Under the pieces are notes generated by a model. That model saw nothing but the letters and a program-made list of their open reading frames with translations, did no database searches and was not told the origin of the DNA. From positions 1-64,000 of the forward strand of contig NZ_VKNW01000005.1 in the NCBI RefSeq assembly GCF_007474535.1: 64,000 bases of DNA, written 5' to 3'. Numbering within the stretch: the first letter of the stretch is position 1; the number at the start of each line of letters is the position of its first letter. The translations under genes were made by a program, and so were the position numbers. This document shows, one piece after another, positions 34,961 through 43,902 of this stretch. This DNA comes from Chryseobacterium echinoideorum (GTDB lineage Bacteria > Bacteroidota > Bacteroidia > Flavobacteriales > Weeksellaceae).

Positions 34961-35325
34961 TAATCTTTGTTTTTAAGTTCGTTAAGCAGCATCTCCAGAT
35001 CTTCAACACTCATTTCGTTTTTCTCGACCAAGAAAGAAACGGCGCTTTTATAAGATCCTTTGAAATAATTTTTCACAAGATTTTTCATAGTTTTACCTGA
35101 ATACTGTTCCTTGGTAATCAAGGGAAAATATCGGTGCTGTCTGCCGAAAACTTCATAATCTACAAATTCTTTGTCTTTCAGAACTTTCAGGATCGTAGAG
35201 ACGGTATTAGTATGAGGTTTAGGCTCTGGGTACAAATCCAAAACATCTTTCAGAAAACCTTTTTGTATTTTCCATAAAAACTGCATTACCTGCTCTTCTG
35301 CTTTTGTCAAAGTCTGGATTTTCAT
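34960..35325 (-). CDS. blaI: BlaI/MecI-family transcriptional repressor
   Basis: Protein of 121 residues, normal for the family: winged helix (about 5-75; LTKAEEQVMQFLWKIQKGFLKD, HTNTVSTILKVLKDKEFVDYE) and a C-terminal dimerisation segment (about 80-120). The pair with an M56 peptidase directly downstream is the classical BlaI/BlaR arrangement, in which the peptidase inactivates the repressor. The symbol denotes family only; nothing links it to beta-lactam resistance, as no beta-lactamase or PBP2a gene is nearby. The operator TACA-AA-TGTA lies 47 bases upstream of the ATG, covering the promoter's -7 element. Confidence 0.92.
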   Translation of the reverse strand: MKIQTLTKAEEQVMQFLWKIQKGFLKDVLDLYPEPKPHTNTVSTILKVLKDKEFVDYEVFGRQHRYFPLITKEQYSGKTMKNLVKNYFKGSYKSAVSFLVEKNEMSVEDLEMLLNELKNKD

Positions 35326-35371
35326 TTTTATTATAATTATTTACAAATTTTTATCACTAATCAATTAGTTA

Positions 35372-35404
35372 TACAAATGTAGAAATTATTTTATTTCTTA
35401 CAAC
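35372..35404 (-). promoter_or_regulatory. blaI promoter with overlapping BlaI operator
   Basis: The palindrome TACA-AA-TGTA (35372-35381) matches the BlaI/MecI consensus TACAnnTGTA. On the minus strand the same bases supply the -7 element TACATTTG (35381-35374), with GTTG (35404-35401) 19 bases upstream as -33. Bound repressor would cover the -7 box. A second palindrome ACTAAT-CA-ATTAGT lies at 35356-35369. Confidence 0.75.
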
Positions 35405-35628
35405 TATTTTTATAGTTATAAATTGTTAAAATTATTTAAGTGATTGATTTTCATAACAATAACTTGAAATAAAGATATTATTTTTCAATTACCATAATCT
35501 CAAGTTATCACAAAAACATGCTATTTTAGGTAAAATTCTTAAAATTTGTTAAATTATATTAAATAAAATCAAAATGAATACGGCTAAAATGAGAAAATAT
35601 ATTTATTTTAGTGCTTTAAAAATTTCTC
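35382..35628. other. Gene-free AT-rich stretch between blaI and the secreted-protein gene
   Basis: With the blaI leader this makes a 303-base gap between divergent genes. Apart from the blaI promoter I see only AACTAT-TTTT-ATAGTT (35402-35417), a 6-bp inverted repeat beside the -33 box. No TTTG/TAnnTTTG pair is convincing for the gene at 35629. Confidence 0.5.
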
Positions 35629-36204
35629 ATGAAAAGATATACGCTATTTTCTGTATTATTACTATTATTTTTTAATGTGGTTTCAGCACAGTCGTCCTCA
35701 GTCTTTGGATCTGTGACCGAAGCAAAATCAAAAATTGAAAGCACCGTTCCTGTTGTGTTGGAACATCTTAAAAAAATAAGTGAATCACAAGGAGATCATT
35801 CCATCTATACCAACGGAAAAGAAGCTCTGAAAAAAGAATATGAAACGGTTGCGCTTGAATTTGACCTTTACAGAGGTAATATGGCCAACTGTATTTTAGG
35901 CAGATCAAAAAAGGCTACTAAATGTATGAATTATCATACTTTGTATTTTAGAAATACTTTAGGTAATTACAACAACTACATGAATTATATTACCAAGAAA
36001 AACGGTTATCTGGGAGTAGAAGATGAATCTGTAAAATTAGATTTTAAACCGACAGAAATCGCCACTAAAGTTGATACTGATTTTACAGCAGCATCAAAGG
36101 CGGTAAAAAAACTAAAAGGTAACAGCAAATCATCCTATTTTGAGCAGGTAAAATCTGAGGATTTTAAATTGGCTCCTTTTGATACCCTAGCTAAAGAAAA
36201 TTAA
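35629..36204 (+). CDS. Secreted protein of unknown function
   Basis: Protein of 191 residues with a clear signal peptide (KRYTLFSVLLLLFFNVVSA, then Q). The mature part is helical and Lys/Asn/Tyr-rich (NNYMNYITKKNGYLG) with two cysteines (CILGRSKKATKC, about 88 and 99) that could form a disulfide. No known domain recognised. It stands alone with its own terminator and is transcribed away from blaI. Confidence 0.75.
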   Translation: MKRYTLFSVLLLLFFNVVSAQSSSVFGSVTEAKSKIESTVPVVLEHLKKISESQGDHSIYTNGKEALKKEYETVALEFDLYRGNMANCILGRSKKATKCMNYHTLYFRNTLGNYNNYMNYITKKNGYLGVEDESVKLDFKPTEIATKVDTDFTAASKAVKKLKGNSKSSYFEQVKSEDFKLAPFDTLAKEN

Positions 36205-36221
36205 TTTTTTATTGTAATAAT

Positions 36222-36250
36222 AAAAATCCGGTAAACACCGGATTTTTTTG
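36222..36250 (+). terminator. Terminator of the secreted-protein gene
   Basis: AAAAATCCGGT and ACCGGATTTTT form a perfect 11-bp stem with a 4-base loop, followed by TTG. It begins 17 bases after the stop. Confidence 0.9.
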
Positions 36251-36339
36251 CTTACTTTTCATCAACAATTTTCCCAAAACTTGCACTTCTAATAAAGACA
36301 TTTGTTAAAGACAAGAAAAAATACCAAACTTTAATGATA

Positions 36340-36367
36340 AACCCTGAAAATATTGATTTTCAGGGTT
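36340..36367 (-). terminator. Terminator of gcvP
   Basis: AACCCTGAAAAT and ATTTTCAGGGTT form a perfect 12-bp stem with a 4-base loop, 26 bases after the gcvP stop. The T-run is weak on both strands, so it may also act from the other side. Confidence 0.75.
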
Positions 36368-36392
36368 GATTTATTCTTTATTTTAAGTTTTA

Positions 36393-39251
36393 TTACATAT
36401 AAGCTTCAATCGGCTCACAAGTACAAACCAAATTTCTATCGCCATAAGCTTCATCTACTCTGGAAACTGAAGCAAAGAATTTATGATCTCTTACCCAATC
36501 CAAAGGATAAGCTGCCTTTTCTCTGCTATATGGTTTGTCCCAAGAATCTGAAACAACGATCTGCTCTGTATGAGGTGCATTCTTCAATACATTGTTTGAA
36601 GGATCTGCTTCTCCGTTAGCAATCTCATCAATTTCCTGTTTAATAGAAATCAGAGCTTCTGCAAAACGATCAATTTCTGCTTTATTTTCAGATTCAGTAG
36701 GCTCAATCATCAATGTTCCTGCAACCGGGAAAGAAACTGTAGGAGCATGGAAACCATAATCCATCAATCTTTTGGCCACATCTGCCACTTCAATTCCTAA
36801 AGATTTAAACTGTCTGAAATCTACTATACACTCATGGGCTACTCTTCCGTTTTTGTTAGAATATAAAATCGGGAAATGCTCTGCTAAAATTTCTTTCAAA
36901 TAATTAGCATTAAGAATTGCGTGTTCGGTTGATTTTTTCAATCCAACAGTTCCCAGCATTTTAATATAAGCGTAAGAAATATTCAGAATCAAACCAGAAC
37001 CATAAGGTGCTGCTGAAATTCCTTCAATTGCATCTTTAGATCCTACGTTGATATTAGCGTTATTAGGAAGGAAAGGAACCAAATGCTTTGCAACACAGAT
37101 CGGACCCACTCCAGGACCTCCTCCTCCGTGAGGAATAGCGAAAGTTTTGTGTAAGTTTAAGTGGCAAACATCTGCTCCAATATTTCCAGGACTGGTATAA
37201 CCAACCTGAGCATTCATGTTAGCTCCGTCCATATAAACCTGTCCGCCATGTTCGTGAATAAGACTTGTGATTTCTTTAATATTTGCATCAAAGAAACCAT
37301 AAGTAGACGGATATGTGATCATCACACAAGATAAATTAGCAGAATGCTGTTCAGTTTTGGCTTTTAAATCTTCAAAATCAATTTCGCCGCTCTCAAGATT
37401 CTTAACAACAACGATCTTCATCCCCGCCATTGCAGCAGAAGCAGGATTGGTTCCGTGAGCTGACTGAGGAATCAAAACTACATTTCTGTGACCTTCCCCT
37501 CTTGAGATATGATATTGTCTGATTACCATCAAACCTGCATATTCTCCCTGCGCTCCGGAATTTGGCTGTAAAGAAGTTCCTGCGAAACCTGTAATTTCTG
37601 CAAGATCTTTCTCCAGCTCATGAATCATTTCCTGATATCCTTTTGCCTGTTCTACCGGAACGAAAGGATGCACACTTCCCCAGTTATCCCAAGAAAGAGG
37701 CAGCATCTGAGTAGCGGCGTTCAGCTTCATGGTACAAGATCCTAAAGAAATCATAGAATGCGTTAAAGAAAGATCTTTTCTTTCCAAACGCTTAATATAA
37801 CGCATCAATTCCGTTTCTGTATGATATTTATTGAATACTTCTTCAGTAAGAATTTCGTCTGTTCTCAAAATATCCGAAGGAATACTGTATTCTTCTTTTA
37901 GTTCTAATTTGAAAGCCTGCTTATCATTGAAACGAGCAAATGAAGTCATCAGGTAATTCAGCTTTTCAATGGTTGTGCTTTCATTGATGGCAATACTTAC
38001 CACACCTTCTGTGAAATAATTGAGATTGATTTTATGATCTTTCATCATTCTCATCAGTCTTGCTTTATCCTCTTCACTTATCAGGATTTTCACAGTGTCA
38101 AAAATCGGCTCTTCAACGGTATTGTAACCTAAAGTTTTCAAACCATTATTCAAGGCATTTGCCTTAAAGTGAATCTGATCTGCAATATAATTCAATCCTT
38201 TCGGACCGTGATAAACAGCATACATTCCAGCCATTACCGCCAAAAGTACCTGAGCTGTACAGATATTAGAGGTAGCTCTTTCTCTTTTGATGTGCTGCTC
38301 TCTTGTCTGCAAAGCCATTCTCAACGCACGTTTTCCGTAGGCATCCTGAGAAACACCAATGATTCTTCCGGGAATGTCTCTTTTGTAATCTTCCTTACAA
38401 GAAAAGAAAGCTGCATGAGGACCACCATAACCCATTGGAATCCCAAATCTCTGGGTAGTTCCTACAGCACAATCTGCTCCCATAGAAGCAGGGGATTTTA
38501 ATTTTACCAACGCCATCGGATCACAGGCAACCACAACCTGCAAATCTAACTTTTTATATTCAGAAATATTCTCGGTATAATCCAGAACAATTCCGTTTTT
38601 GCCAGGATATTGTAATAAAACTCCATAATAAGATTCATCAAAAGAATGAGTTTGGTGATCTCCTATTACAATTTCTATTTCTAAACCTTGTGCCTTCGTT
38701 TTTAGCACAGAAACAGTCTGTGGCAATACCAGATCTGATACAAAAAACTTATTGGCTCCGGATTTTTTCTGATCTTTGGTTATGTTGTTTAAAAACATAT
38801 GCATTGCTTCTGCAGCAGCAGTAGATTCATCCAGTAAGGAGGCATTTGCCAAAGCAAAACCCGTAAGATCGCACACAACAGTCTGGAAATTAAGAAGAGC
38901 TTCTAATCTTCCCTGTGCAATTTCTGCCTGATAAGGAGTGTAAGCAGTGTACCAGCTAGGATTTTCAAAGATATTTCTCTGAATAGCTGAAGGAAGAAGG
39001 GTGTTGTAATATCCGAATCCGATGTAGCTTGTGAATTCTGTATTTTTAGAAGCTAATTCTTTAGAATGATTCAACATTTCGTATTCCGAAAGCGGTTCCG
39101 AAATTTCAAGATCTTTTTCTAAACGGATAGACGAAGGAATGGTCTGAGAAATTAATTCCTCAATATCGGAAACGCCAATTCTTTCCAACATTGCCTGTTT
39201 ATCGGCTTCATTAAGGGAGATGTGACGGCTCACAAACTGTTCTGTATTCAT
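36393..39251 (-). CDS. gcvP: Glycine dehydrogenase (decarboxylating), P-protein
   Basis: Protein of 952 residues, the full-length single-chain P-protein of the glycine cleavage system. It decarboxylates glycine and passes the aminomethyl group to lipoyl-GcvH. The N-terminal half begins RHISLNEADKQAMLERIG; the C-terminal half has the PLP Lys in LNLHKTFAIPHGGGGPGVG (Lys about 704). Both halves are fused, unlike the split gcvPA/gcvPB form. gcvT and gcvH are not in the window. A single gene with its own terminator; lpdA at 18641 supplies the shared E3 subunit. Confidence 0.97.
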   Translation of the reverse strand: MNTEQFVSRHISLNEADKQAMLERIGVSDIEELISQTIPSSIRLEKDLEISEPLSEYEMLNHSKELASKNTEFTSYIGFGYYNTLLPSAIQRNIFENPSWYTAYTPYQAEIAQGRLEALLNFQTVVCDLTGFALANASLLDESTAAAEAMHMFLNNITKDQKKSGANKFFVSDLVLPQTVSVLKTKAQGLEIEIVIGDHQTHSFDESYYGVLLQYPGKNGIVLDYTENISEYKKLDLQVVVACDPMALVKLKSPASMGADCAVGTTQRFGIPMGYGGPHAAFFSCKEDYKRDIPGRIIGVSQDAYGKRALRMALQTREQHIKRERATSNICTAQVLLAVMAGMYAVYHGPKGLNYIADQIHFKANALNNGLKTLGYNTVEEPIFDTVKILISEEDKARLMRMMKDHKINLNYFTEGVVSIAINESTTIEKLNYLMTSFARFNDKQAFKLELKEEYSIPSDILRTDEILTEEVFNKYHTETELMRYIKRLERKDLSLTHSMISLGSCTMKLNAATQMLPLSWDNWGSVHPFVPVEQAKGYQEMIHELEKDLAEITGFAGTSLQPNSGAQGEYAGLMVIRQYHISRGEGHRNVVLIPQSAHGTNPASAAMAGMKIVVVKNLESGEIDFEDLKAKTEQHSANLSCVMITYPSTYGFFDANIKEITSLIHEHGGQVYMDGANMNAQVGYTSPGNIGADVCHLNLHKTFAIPHGGGGPGVGPICVAKHLVPFLPNNANINVGSKDAIEGISAAPYGSGLILNISYAYIKMLGTVGLKKSTEHAILNANYLKEILAEHFPILYSNKNGRVAHECIVDFRQFKSLGIEVADVAKRLMDYGFHAPTVSFPVAGTLMIEPTESENKAEIDRFAEALISIKQEIDEIANGEADPSNNVLKNAPHTEQIVVSDSWDKPYSREKAAYPLDWVRDHKFFASVSRVDEAYGDRNLVCTCEPIEAYM

Positions 39252-39489
39252 TTTTTATATTAGATTTTGATTGTAAAAAAGGTTCGTAAAATTACGCTTT
39301 TTCCGATGACTATACAATAGAAAATTACATAATCAAAATAGATTATGAATACAGAAATGATAGATGAATGTTTGCTTAATAACCAGATTATTACACATTA
39401 AATTTCTTTAAAAGCTGCTACAAATTATTATGGTGAAAAATCAGCAAAAAAAATTAATTATATTTATTCTAAATTAATATATTTGTCAC

Positions 39490-39642
39490 ATGAATACCAT
39501 TATTCCTTTTAAAGTTCCGACTCTGACTCCGGTACTGTCATCCGGAAAAGAAGAAATGTTTTGTGAAAAAAAATCCTGTTGCAAAAAATTTAAAAAAGGT
39601 AAAAGATGCAAAAAATGCCCGGGAAGAAAAAAAATGGCTTAA
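39490..39642 (+). CDS. Tiny Cys/Lys-rich protein, 50 residues
   Basis: An ATG-to-TAA frame of 50 codons. Its second half is almost only Lys, Arg, Cys and Gly with five cysteines: CEKKSCCKKFKKGKRCKKC (25-43), which could bind metal, RNA or DNA; no signal peptide. The unusual composition and a TATATTTG promoter-like element (39478-39485) ending 4 bases before the ATG support a real gene, probably leaderless. Its stop codon overlaps the end of the convergent J-domain gene by 4 bases. I know no function. A chance frame remains possible. Confidence 0.6.
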   Translation: MNTIIPFKVPTLTPVLSSGKEEMFCEKKSCCKKFKKGKRCKKCPGRKKMA

Positions 39643-40286
39643 CCAAAGCTATTAATGAGAAAATAAATTGCTAGCAAAAGCAAAATTACAGCCGCAATAA
39701 TTCTAAAAACTTTCGGTTGACCGGATGGATTTGCAGCAGTTTTTGGCTGAGATTTGAATAAATCTTCTGCCTTATCCCTGAATTTCTCCCCATCGTTTTC
39801 AAAAACTTCTGTAATGGTAATTCCCTGCACTACGGTTTTATGCAGTTGTGAATTGGTTGCATGAAGCAAAATCTGAAATTTCCCGTCCTTAAACTCAGTA
39901 ATTTTGAAAACTCTTTCTCCATAAGCCTTCTCCAGTCCAAAAGGTAAAACCTTCACTACATCAGCATTCTGAGTCTGCCAATTGATGATGATTTCTTCTC
40001 CTTTTTTTGCATGGATTTTATTAGCAGTGAATGTTTTGATGGACGGCGGAATATTGTATCTGAAACTTTTCTGATGATTTTCTAAATTCTGATCATAAGT
40101 CTTTCTTCTATCTCTGTCATTCAATGTTTCATAAGCTTCCTGAATTTCACGAAAGCGATCAGCAAAAAAACCATCATTTTCATTTTTATCCGGATGGTAT
40201 TTTAATGAGAGTTTTCTGTAAGATTTTTTGATGTCTTCTTCTGAAGCATCATGAGAAATCCCGAGAAAATAGTAGTAATCTTTCAT
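39639..40286 (-). CDS. J-domain protein with C-terminal membrane anchor
   Basis: Protein of 215 residues. An N-terminal J domain (about 1-65) has the HPD motif in LKYHPDKNENDG (about 29-40), which activates DnaK ATPase. It has no Gly/Phe or zinc region, so it is not DnaJ itself. The middle (about 85-165) looks like a beta-sandwich (KIHAKKGEEIIINWQTQNAD), and a hydrophobic segment (VFRIIAAVILLLLAIYFLI, about 193-211) anchors it, probably with the J domain in the cytoplasm. It may recruit DnaK to the membrane. No operon partner. Confidence 0.9.
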   Translation of the reverse strand: MKDYYYFLGISHDASEEDIKKSYRKLSLKYHPDKNENDGFFADRFREIQEAYETLNDRDRRKTYDQNLENHQKSFRYNIPPSIKTFTANKIHAKKGEEIIINWQTQNADVVKVLPFGLEKAYGERVFKITEFKDGKFQILLHATNSQLHKTVVQGITITEVFENDGEKFRDKAEDLFKSQPKTAANPSGQPKVFRIIAAVILLLLAIYFLINSFG

Positions 40287-40353
40287 TGAACTCTACAAAA
40301 ATAAGGAATTTGATTTTGATTAAGCATATTTGGATATGGTAATTTTTTATAAA

Positions 40354-40390
40354 AATTCACCCCGGAAAGCGTAGCTTTCCGGGGTGAATT
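40354..40390 (-). terminator. Very strong GC-rich hairpin
   Basis: AATTCACCCCGGAAAGC (40354-40370) and its exact complement (40374-40390) form a 17-bp stem with a 3-base loop. On the minus strand it is followed by TTTATAAAAAATT, so it can end transcription of the small gene at 40419. Confidence 0.85.
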
Positions 40391-40418
40391 GAACAATTTC
40401 ATTTAGTTATCAAAAGAA

Positions 40419-40688
40419 TTATGCTTCAATAAAATTCTCTTTTTTAAACTCTTTCTTACAGCATTTTGAAGCAAACTCTTTTCTTAGTTTTCCTTTTAAT
40501 TCATGATAATCCTCTTCATTCATCTCTCTGATTTTATCTGCAAAACCAAAAGGTGATTTTTCTCTGATTCCGTACTCTTCAAAAATACCTTTTACGAATC
40601 TTTTTCTTTGAATTGCTTTTTTAGCAATCATAGCAATTCCTGCTACAGCAAGTGCTCCTAAGGCACCTTTCATTACTGAATTTTTCAT
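40419..40688 (-). CDS. Small protein with one N-terminal membrane segment, function unknown
   Basis: Protein of 89 residues. Residues 6-24 form a Gly/Ala-rich hydrophobic stretch (MKGALGALAVAGIAMIAKK) followed by a basic patch (AIQRKRFVKG). The rest is charged and helical (DKIREMNEEDYHELKGKLRKEF) with a CC pair near the end. I do not recognise it. It lies 75 bases after the sigma-linked membrane protein and may be the third gene of that unit. Confidence 0.68.
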   Translation of the reverse strand: MKNSVMKGALGALAVAGIAMIAKKAIQRKRFVKGIFEEYGIREKSPFGFADKIREMNEEDYHELKGKLRKEFASKCCKKEFKKENFIEA

Positions 40689-40762
40689 TTCTTAATTTTA
40701 AATTTTACTACTTTTTTATAAAGACGAATCTGCTTTAATTTTACTACTTCAAAAAATTAAAA

Positions 40763-41110
40763 TCATTCGTTATTTTTGTTAAAAAAACCTCCGGAACATT
40801 TCTGTCTCCAGATTTCTTTGAATTTTTCCTTTTCTTCCTCTGTCATTCCTTCCATTTTATGCTGCAGATGTTTTTCTTTCATCTGTCTCATTCCTTGTCC
40901 GAACTTTCCATGAAAACCTCCAAACAGAATTTTACTTAATATCAAAATTCCCATTGCCTGCCAAAAGGTGATTGCCTTTACTCCTAAAATTTCAGGCAGA
41001 AGACAGTTCCAAAGCAACATGACGATCCATGAAATCAACAAAAAGATAATTGGCGGACATAAAATAATGCAAAACCACCAGCCTTTTCTATATTTATTTT
41101 TATTTTTCAT
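40763..41110 (-). CDS. Small membrane protein linked to an ECF sigma factor
   Basis: Protein of about 115 residues from the ATG at 41110; the frame also opens at TTG 41116. Two hydrophobic segments are seen (about 12-34, FCIILCPPIIFLLISWIVMLLW; about 46-62). A Met/His/Lys-rich tail (GKFGQGMRQMKEKHLQHKMEGM, cited in part) ends with MTEEEKEKFKEIWRQKC, rather like Spy/CpxP sensor tails. It starts 7 bases after the sigma-factor stop, where an anti-sigma factor would be expected. An anti-sigma role is a guess; no known anti-sigma fold is evident. Confidence 0.75.
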   Translation of the reverse strand: MKNKNKYRKGWWFCIILCPPIIFLLISWIVMLLWNCLLPEILGVKAITFWQAMGILILSKILFGGFHGKFGQGMRQMKEKHLQHKMEGMTEEEKEKFKEIWRQKCSGGFFNKNNE

Positions 41111-41117
41111 TTTCAAA

Positions 41118-41696
41118 TTAATTGTTTAAATCTTCGTATAATTTTCTCAATCGGTTTCTTAAATGCTTTACTGCATAGTTTTTTCTGCTGATAATCGTTT
41201 TAATATTTTCTCCTTGCTCATCCGCAATCTGCTGTAAAGTTTTATCATTAAGTTCGTTTTCGGTATAGACCAGTCTTTGCTTTTCGGGAAGCTCATCCAA
41301 GGCTTCAAAAAGTTTTTTCCAGATTTCATCCTGAAACATCTTGATTTCCGGACCGGCACTTTCATCCATCAGCAGAATATCTTTAATAGAAAATTCACCG
41401 TTTTCATCTTCGTAAACAAAATCTTCCAGATTTTCTGTTTTCTTCTTTCTGTATTTGTCGGTAATCTTATTAGCCGTTACTCTATACAGCCATCCACCGA
41501 TATTCACAATTTCAGAAAGATTGGTAAGACTGCTGAACTGATACCAGACTTCCTGCAGAATATCTTCTGCATCTTCGGTATTTTTTACTTTAGGACGGAT
41601 AAAAGACATCAGTTTACCACCGTAACTGGATACGGTTTGAGAAATGATGTTTTCCTTTTCCTTCTGTGGCATTGATATTTTTTCGACAACCTCCAT
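41118..41696 (-). CDS. ECF-type RNA polymerase sigma factor (second)
   Basis: Protein of 192 residues. Region 2 covers about 25-95 (AEDILQEVWYQFSSL, WLYRVTANKITDKYRKKK) and region 4 about 125-185 (LDELPEKQRLVYTENELNDKTLQQIADEQ). An in-frame Met at residue 9 (41672) is an alternative start. It is not closely similar to the first sigma factor (9880-10398) outside the domains. It leads a unit with two small membrane proteins downstream. Confidence 0.92.
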   Translation of the reverse strand: MEVVEKISMPQKEKENIISQTVSSYGGKLMSFIRPKVKNTEDAEDILQEVWYQFSSLTNLSEIVNIGGWLYRVTANKITDKYRKKKTENLEDFVYEDENGEFSIKDILLMDESAGPEIKMFQDEIWKKLFEALDELPEKQRLVYTENELNDKTLQQIADEQGENIKTIISRKNYAVKHLRNRLRKLYEDLNN

Positions 41697-41841
41697 ATTG
41701 CTATGACGATTGTAGTTTTTGTTTTACTTTATTAAAATTAAAATATTTTTGATTATTCTCAATCTAAGATGTTTTTAATGTTCTGAAGATTGAATATTTC
41801 AAATTAATCCGAAACTGATCTAAGATTTTTTAAAATAAAAA

Positions 41842-41865
41842 AACACCAAAGATATCTTTAGTGTT
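41842..41865 (-). terminator. Terminator of the first DUF3857 gene
   Basis: AACAC-x-AAAGAT and ATCTTT-x-GTGTT pair with one mismatch, followed on the minus strand by TTTTTATTTT. It lies 50 bases after the stop codon. Confidence 0.7.
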
Positions 41866-41914
41866 CTTAAATATACAGTAAATCTAAACAGTTTTTTCAA
41901 ATATATTGTGAAAA

Positions 41915-43852
41915 TCACTGATTTTTAATTAAACTCATTACCTGACTTTCAGATTCCGAAATAACTTTCCAGATTTGCTTGAAAGCAGGATAATATTCTT
42001 TAGGATAATCTGCGCTTGCAATCTTCACTTCAGATGTTACAAAAATTTTATTGTCTTTATTTTCCACAATATAAGAATAAGAAATTTCTTTATCATCTGT
42101 TGTAATTTTTTTGCTTTTCGGTAAGTCTGAAACAGTGTAACCTTCAGGAATTTCTATTTCCACTTTTTTCACCCTTGTAAAAGGCGACACAAAGTTGATC
42201 ATGTATTTTCTTTCTTCTGTTTCATTAAAATCGGTTCCTGACTGATTAAGAAACAAAAGAGGATTGAAAATTTTCTTTTTTCCCACATTATCAATCAGAT
42301 TCTGAGAGCTGAAACTCATTTTAGATTCAAAGTCACCATTCGCCAGAACAGTTGAAGTAATATCGGTAAAATCCTGCGGGAAATTTTCTTTGTATTGCTT
42401 TTTATATTTATCCGGGTTTTCATCGTAGCTTTCTTTAGCATTCAATGCCAAAAGTCCGGCATCTCGGTCAAAATATCTTCCGGATATTGATCCGTCTTCA
42501 TTTAATTTTGCTTTTGCCGTAAGGTTGGCGTAACTCATTTTTGCATTAAACATACTGATTACTTCTGCTTTATCATCCTTTATAAGAAGCCCATTATTAT
42601 TCCAGACTCTGGAAGGTAGAAGATTTACCTGAGATTGTTTTGAAGTGGCATCAAAGAGATAAAACTTACCATCAATTTCTACTCCTGCAATTACGTAATT
42701 GAAATTACCCAAATTAGGAAAAGCTAAATTAAGCGCTCCGTTTTTAACCGTCGAAATTAAAATAGGATTTGAGGTAATTCCTGCACTTCTGAACATAGCA
42801 ACCAATAAGAGATTAAGATCTGCGGTGTTTCCTGTCTTCGTTTTGAGAAGTTCTCTGATGCCGTTTTCAGCATAATAACCATTGTTATAATTCCATGTAT
42901 AATTTGCTTTTACATAATCTAAAATTTTATTGGCGCGGTTAAGTTCATTTTTTTCATCCATTATTCCTTCCGGCATCACCTCTTTTACCAAGCGGTCTTT
43001 TTTATACTGCGAGCCAAAATCTTCGTGATCCCATAATTTTTTTCTGATATCTTCCCATGTTGAAGTATACATTTTTAAATTGTTCCCAAAATAAGTAGAA
43101 TGCAACTCAGCCCTGATTTTTGTTCTGTAGTTATCATTATTCTTTACATATTTTTCGGTTTTAAATCCTTTTAGATTATCGTATCCGAAGCGATAGGTTT
43201 TATGCTGCGAACCGTACAGAACATCTTCTTTCAACACCTTATATTTGGGATTTAAACTTCCCGTGAAATCTACACTGTAAGAAACCTGAATTGGGGTATC
43301 AAAAACATATTCCGTATAAACCGAAGGGATATCCAGCTCAATATAAGTCTGTGGAATCTCATAGGTGAATGGTGAAGAAACCTCGTACTGATATTCAATT
43401 ATAGATCCGTTTTTGATATTAGGAAATGCATATTTACTGACAGTATAATATTTATTTTCTTTAGATCTAAATTTAGAACTCTTCTCAACCTTTGTTTCGG
43501 TGATCTTATCTCCCTCCAGATTATAAACCACCGCTTTTATATTATCTAAAACTTCTCTGTCGCCGGAATTATTATCATATAAAGGAATCTCCAGATTGTG
43601 CCATTCTTCAGATTTATCTTTTTCATAAATTTTTACTCTGTAAATATTTTTCTTTTTTAGATATCCGTTGTTATTATCAATTCTGTAATGTACGGAACGG
43701 TACAGCAACTCGGCAGGAGCTTTAGGATCAATAGCCGATTTTTCTTTGGTTAAATCTTCTTTATTAAATTTAGGCATCTTCAAAAACTGCTGATTCTGTG
43801 CAGATAAAGAAATGCTCATAGAAAAGAAGAAAACTTTAATAAAACTTTTCAT
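41915..43852 (-). CDS. DUF3857 protein with an inactive transglutaminase-like domain
   Basis: Exported protein of 645 residues (signal KSFIKVFFFSMSISLSA, then Q). The DUF3857 beta domain (about 50-240) is followed by a transglutaminase-like fold (about 280-400) and a beta-rich C-terminus. Aligned with its neighbour, the catalytic Cys is replaced (GNTADLN where the active form has GDCKGL) and the His position reads NYVIAGV, so the enzyme centre is lost although the Asp of YLFDAT remains. It probably binds peptides or acts as a scaffold. Function is not established. It is downstream of the active paralogue by 50 bases and likely in the same operon. Confidence 0.9.
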   Translation of the reverse strand: MKSFIKVFFFSMSISLSAQNQQFLKMPKFNKEDLTKEKSAIDPKAPAELLYRSVHYRIDNNNGYLKKKNIYRVKIYEKDKSEEWHNLEIPLYDNNSGDREVLDNIKAVVYNLEGDKITETKVEKSSKFRSKENKYYTVSKYAFPNIKNGSIIEYQYEVSSPFTYEIPQTYIELDIPSVYTEYVFDTPIQVSYSVDFTGSLNPKYKVLKEDVLYGSQHKTYRFGYDNLKGFKTEKYVKNNDNYRTKIRAELHSTYFGNNLKMYTSTWEDIRKKLWDHEDFGSQYKKDRLVKEVMPEGIMDEKNELNRANKILDYVKANYTWNYNNGYYAENGIRELLKTKTGNTADLNLLLVAMFRSAGITSNPILISTVKNGALNLAFPNLGNFNYVIAGVEIDGKFYLFDATSKQSQVNLLPSRVWNNNGLLIKDDKAEVISMFNAKMSYANLTAKAKLNEDGSISGRYFDRDAGLLALNAKESYDENPDKYKKQYKENFPQDFTDITSTVLANGDFESKMSFSSQNLIDNVGKKKIFNPLLFLNQSGTDFNETEERKYMINFVSPFTRVKKVEIEIPEGYTVSDLPKSKKITTDDKEISYSYIVENKDNKIFVTSEVKIASADYPKEYYPAFKQIWKVISESESQVMSLIKNQ

Positions 43853-43902
43853 GTTATAATTGAATGTTATCGTAGTTATTGTTTTAAATTATTTATGACA
43901 GA

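Noticed and set aside
33014..35325. Beta-lactam resistance system
   Set aside because: The BlaI/M56 pair lacks a penicillin-binding sensor domain, and no beta-lactamase or altered PBP gene is nearby.
38169..38501. 110-codon plus-strand frame inside gcvP
   Set aside because: It lies opposite a highly conserved enzyme and is explained by codon composition.
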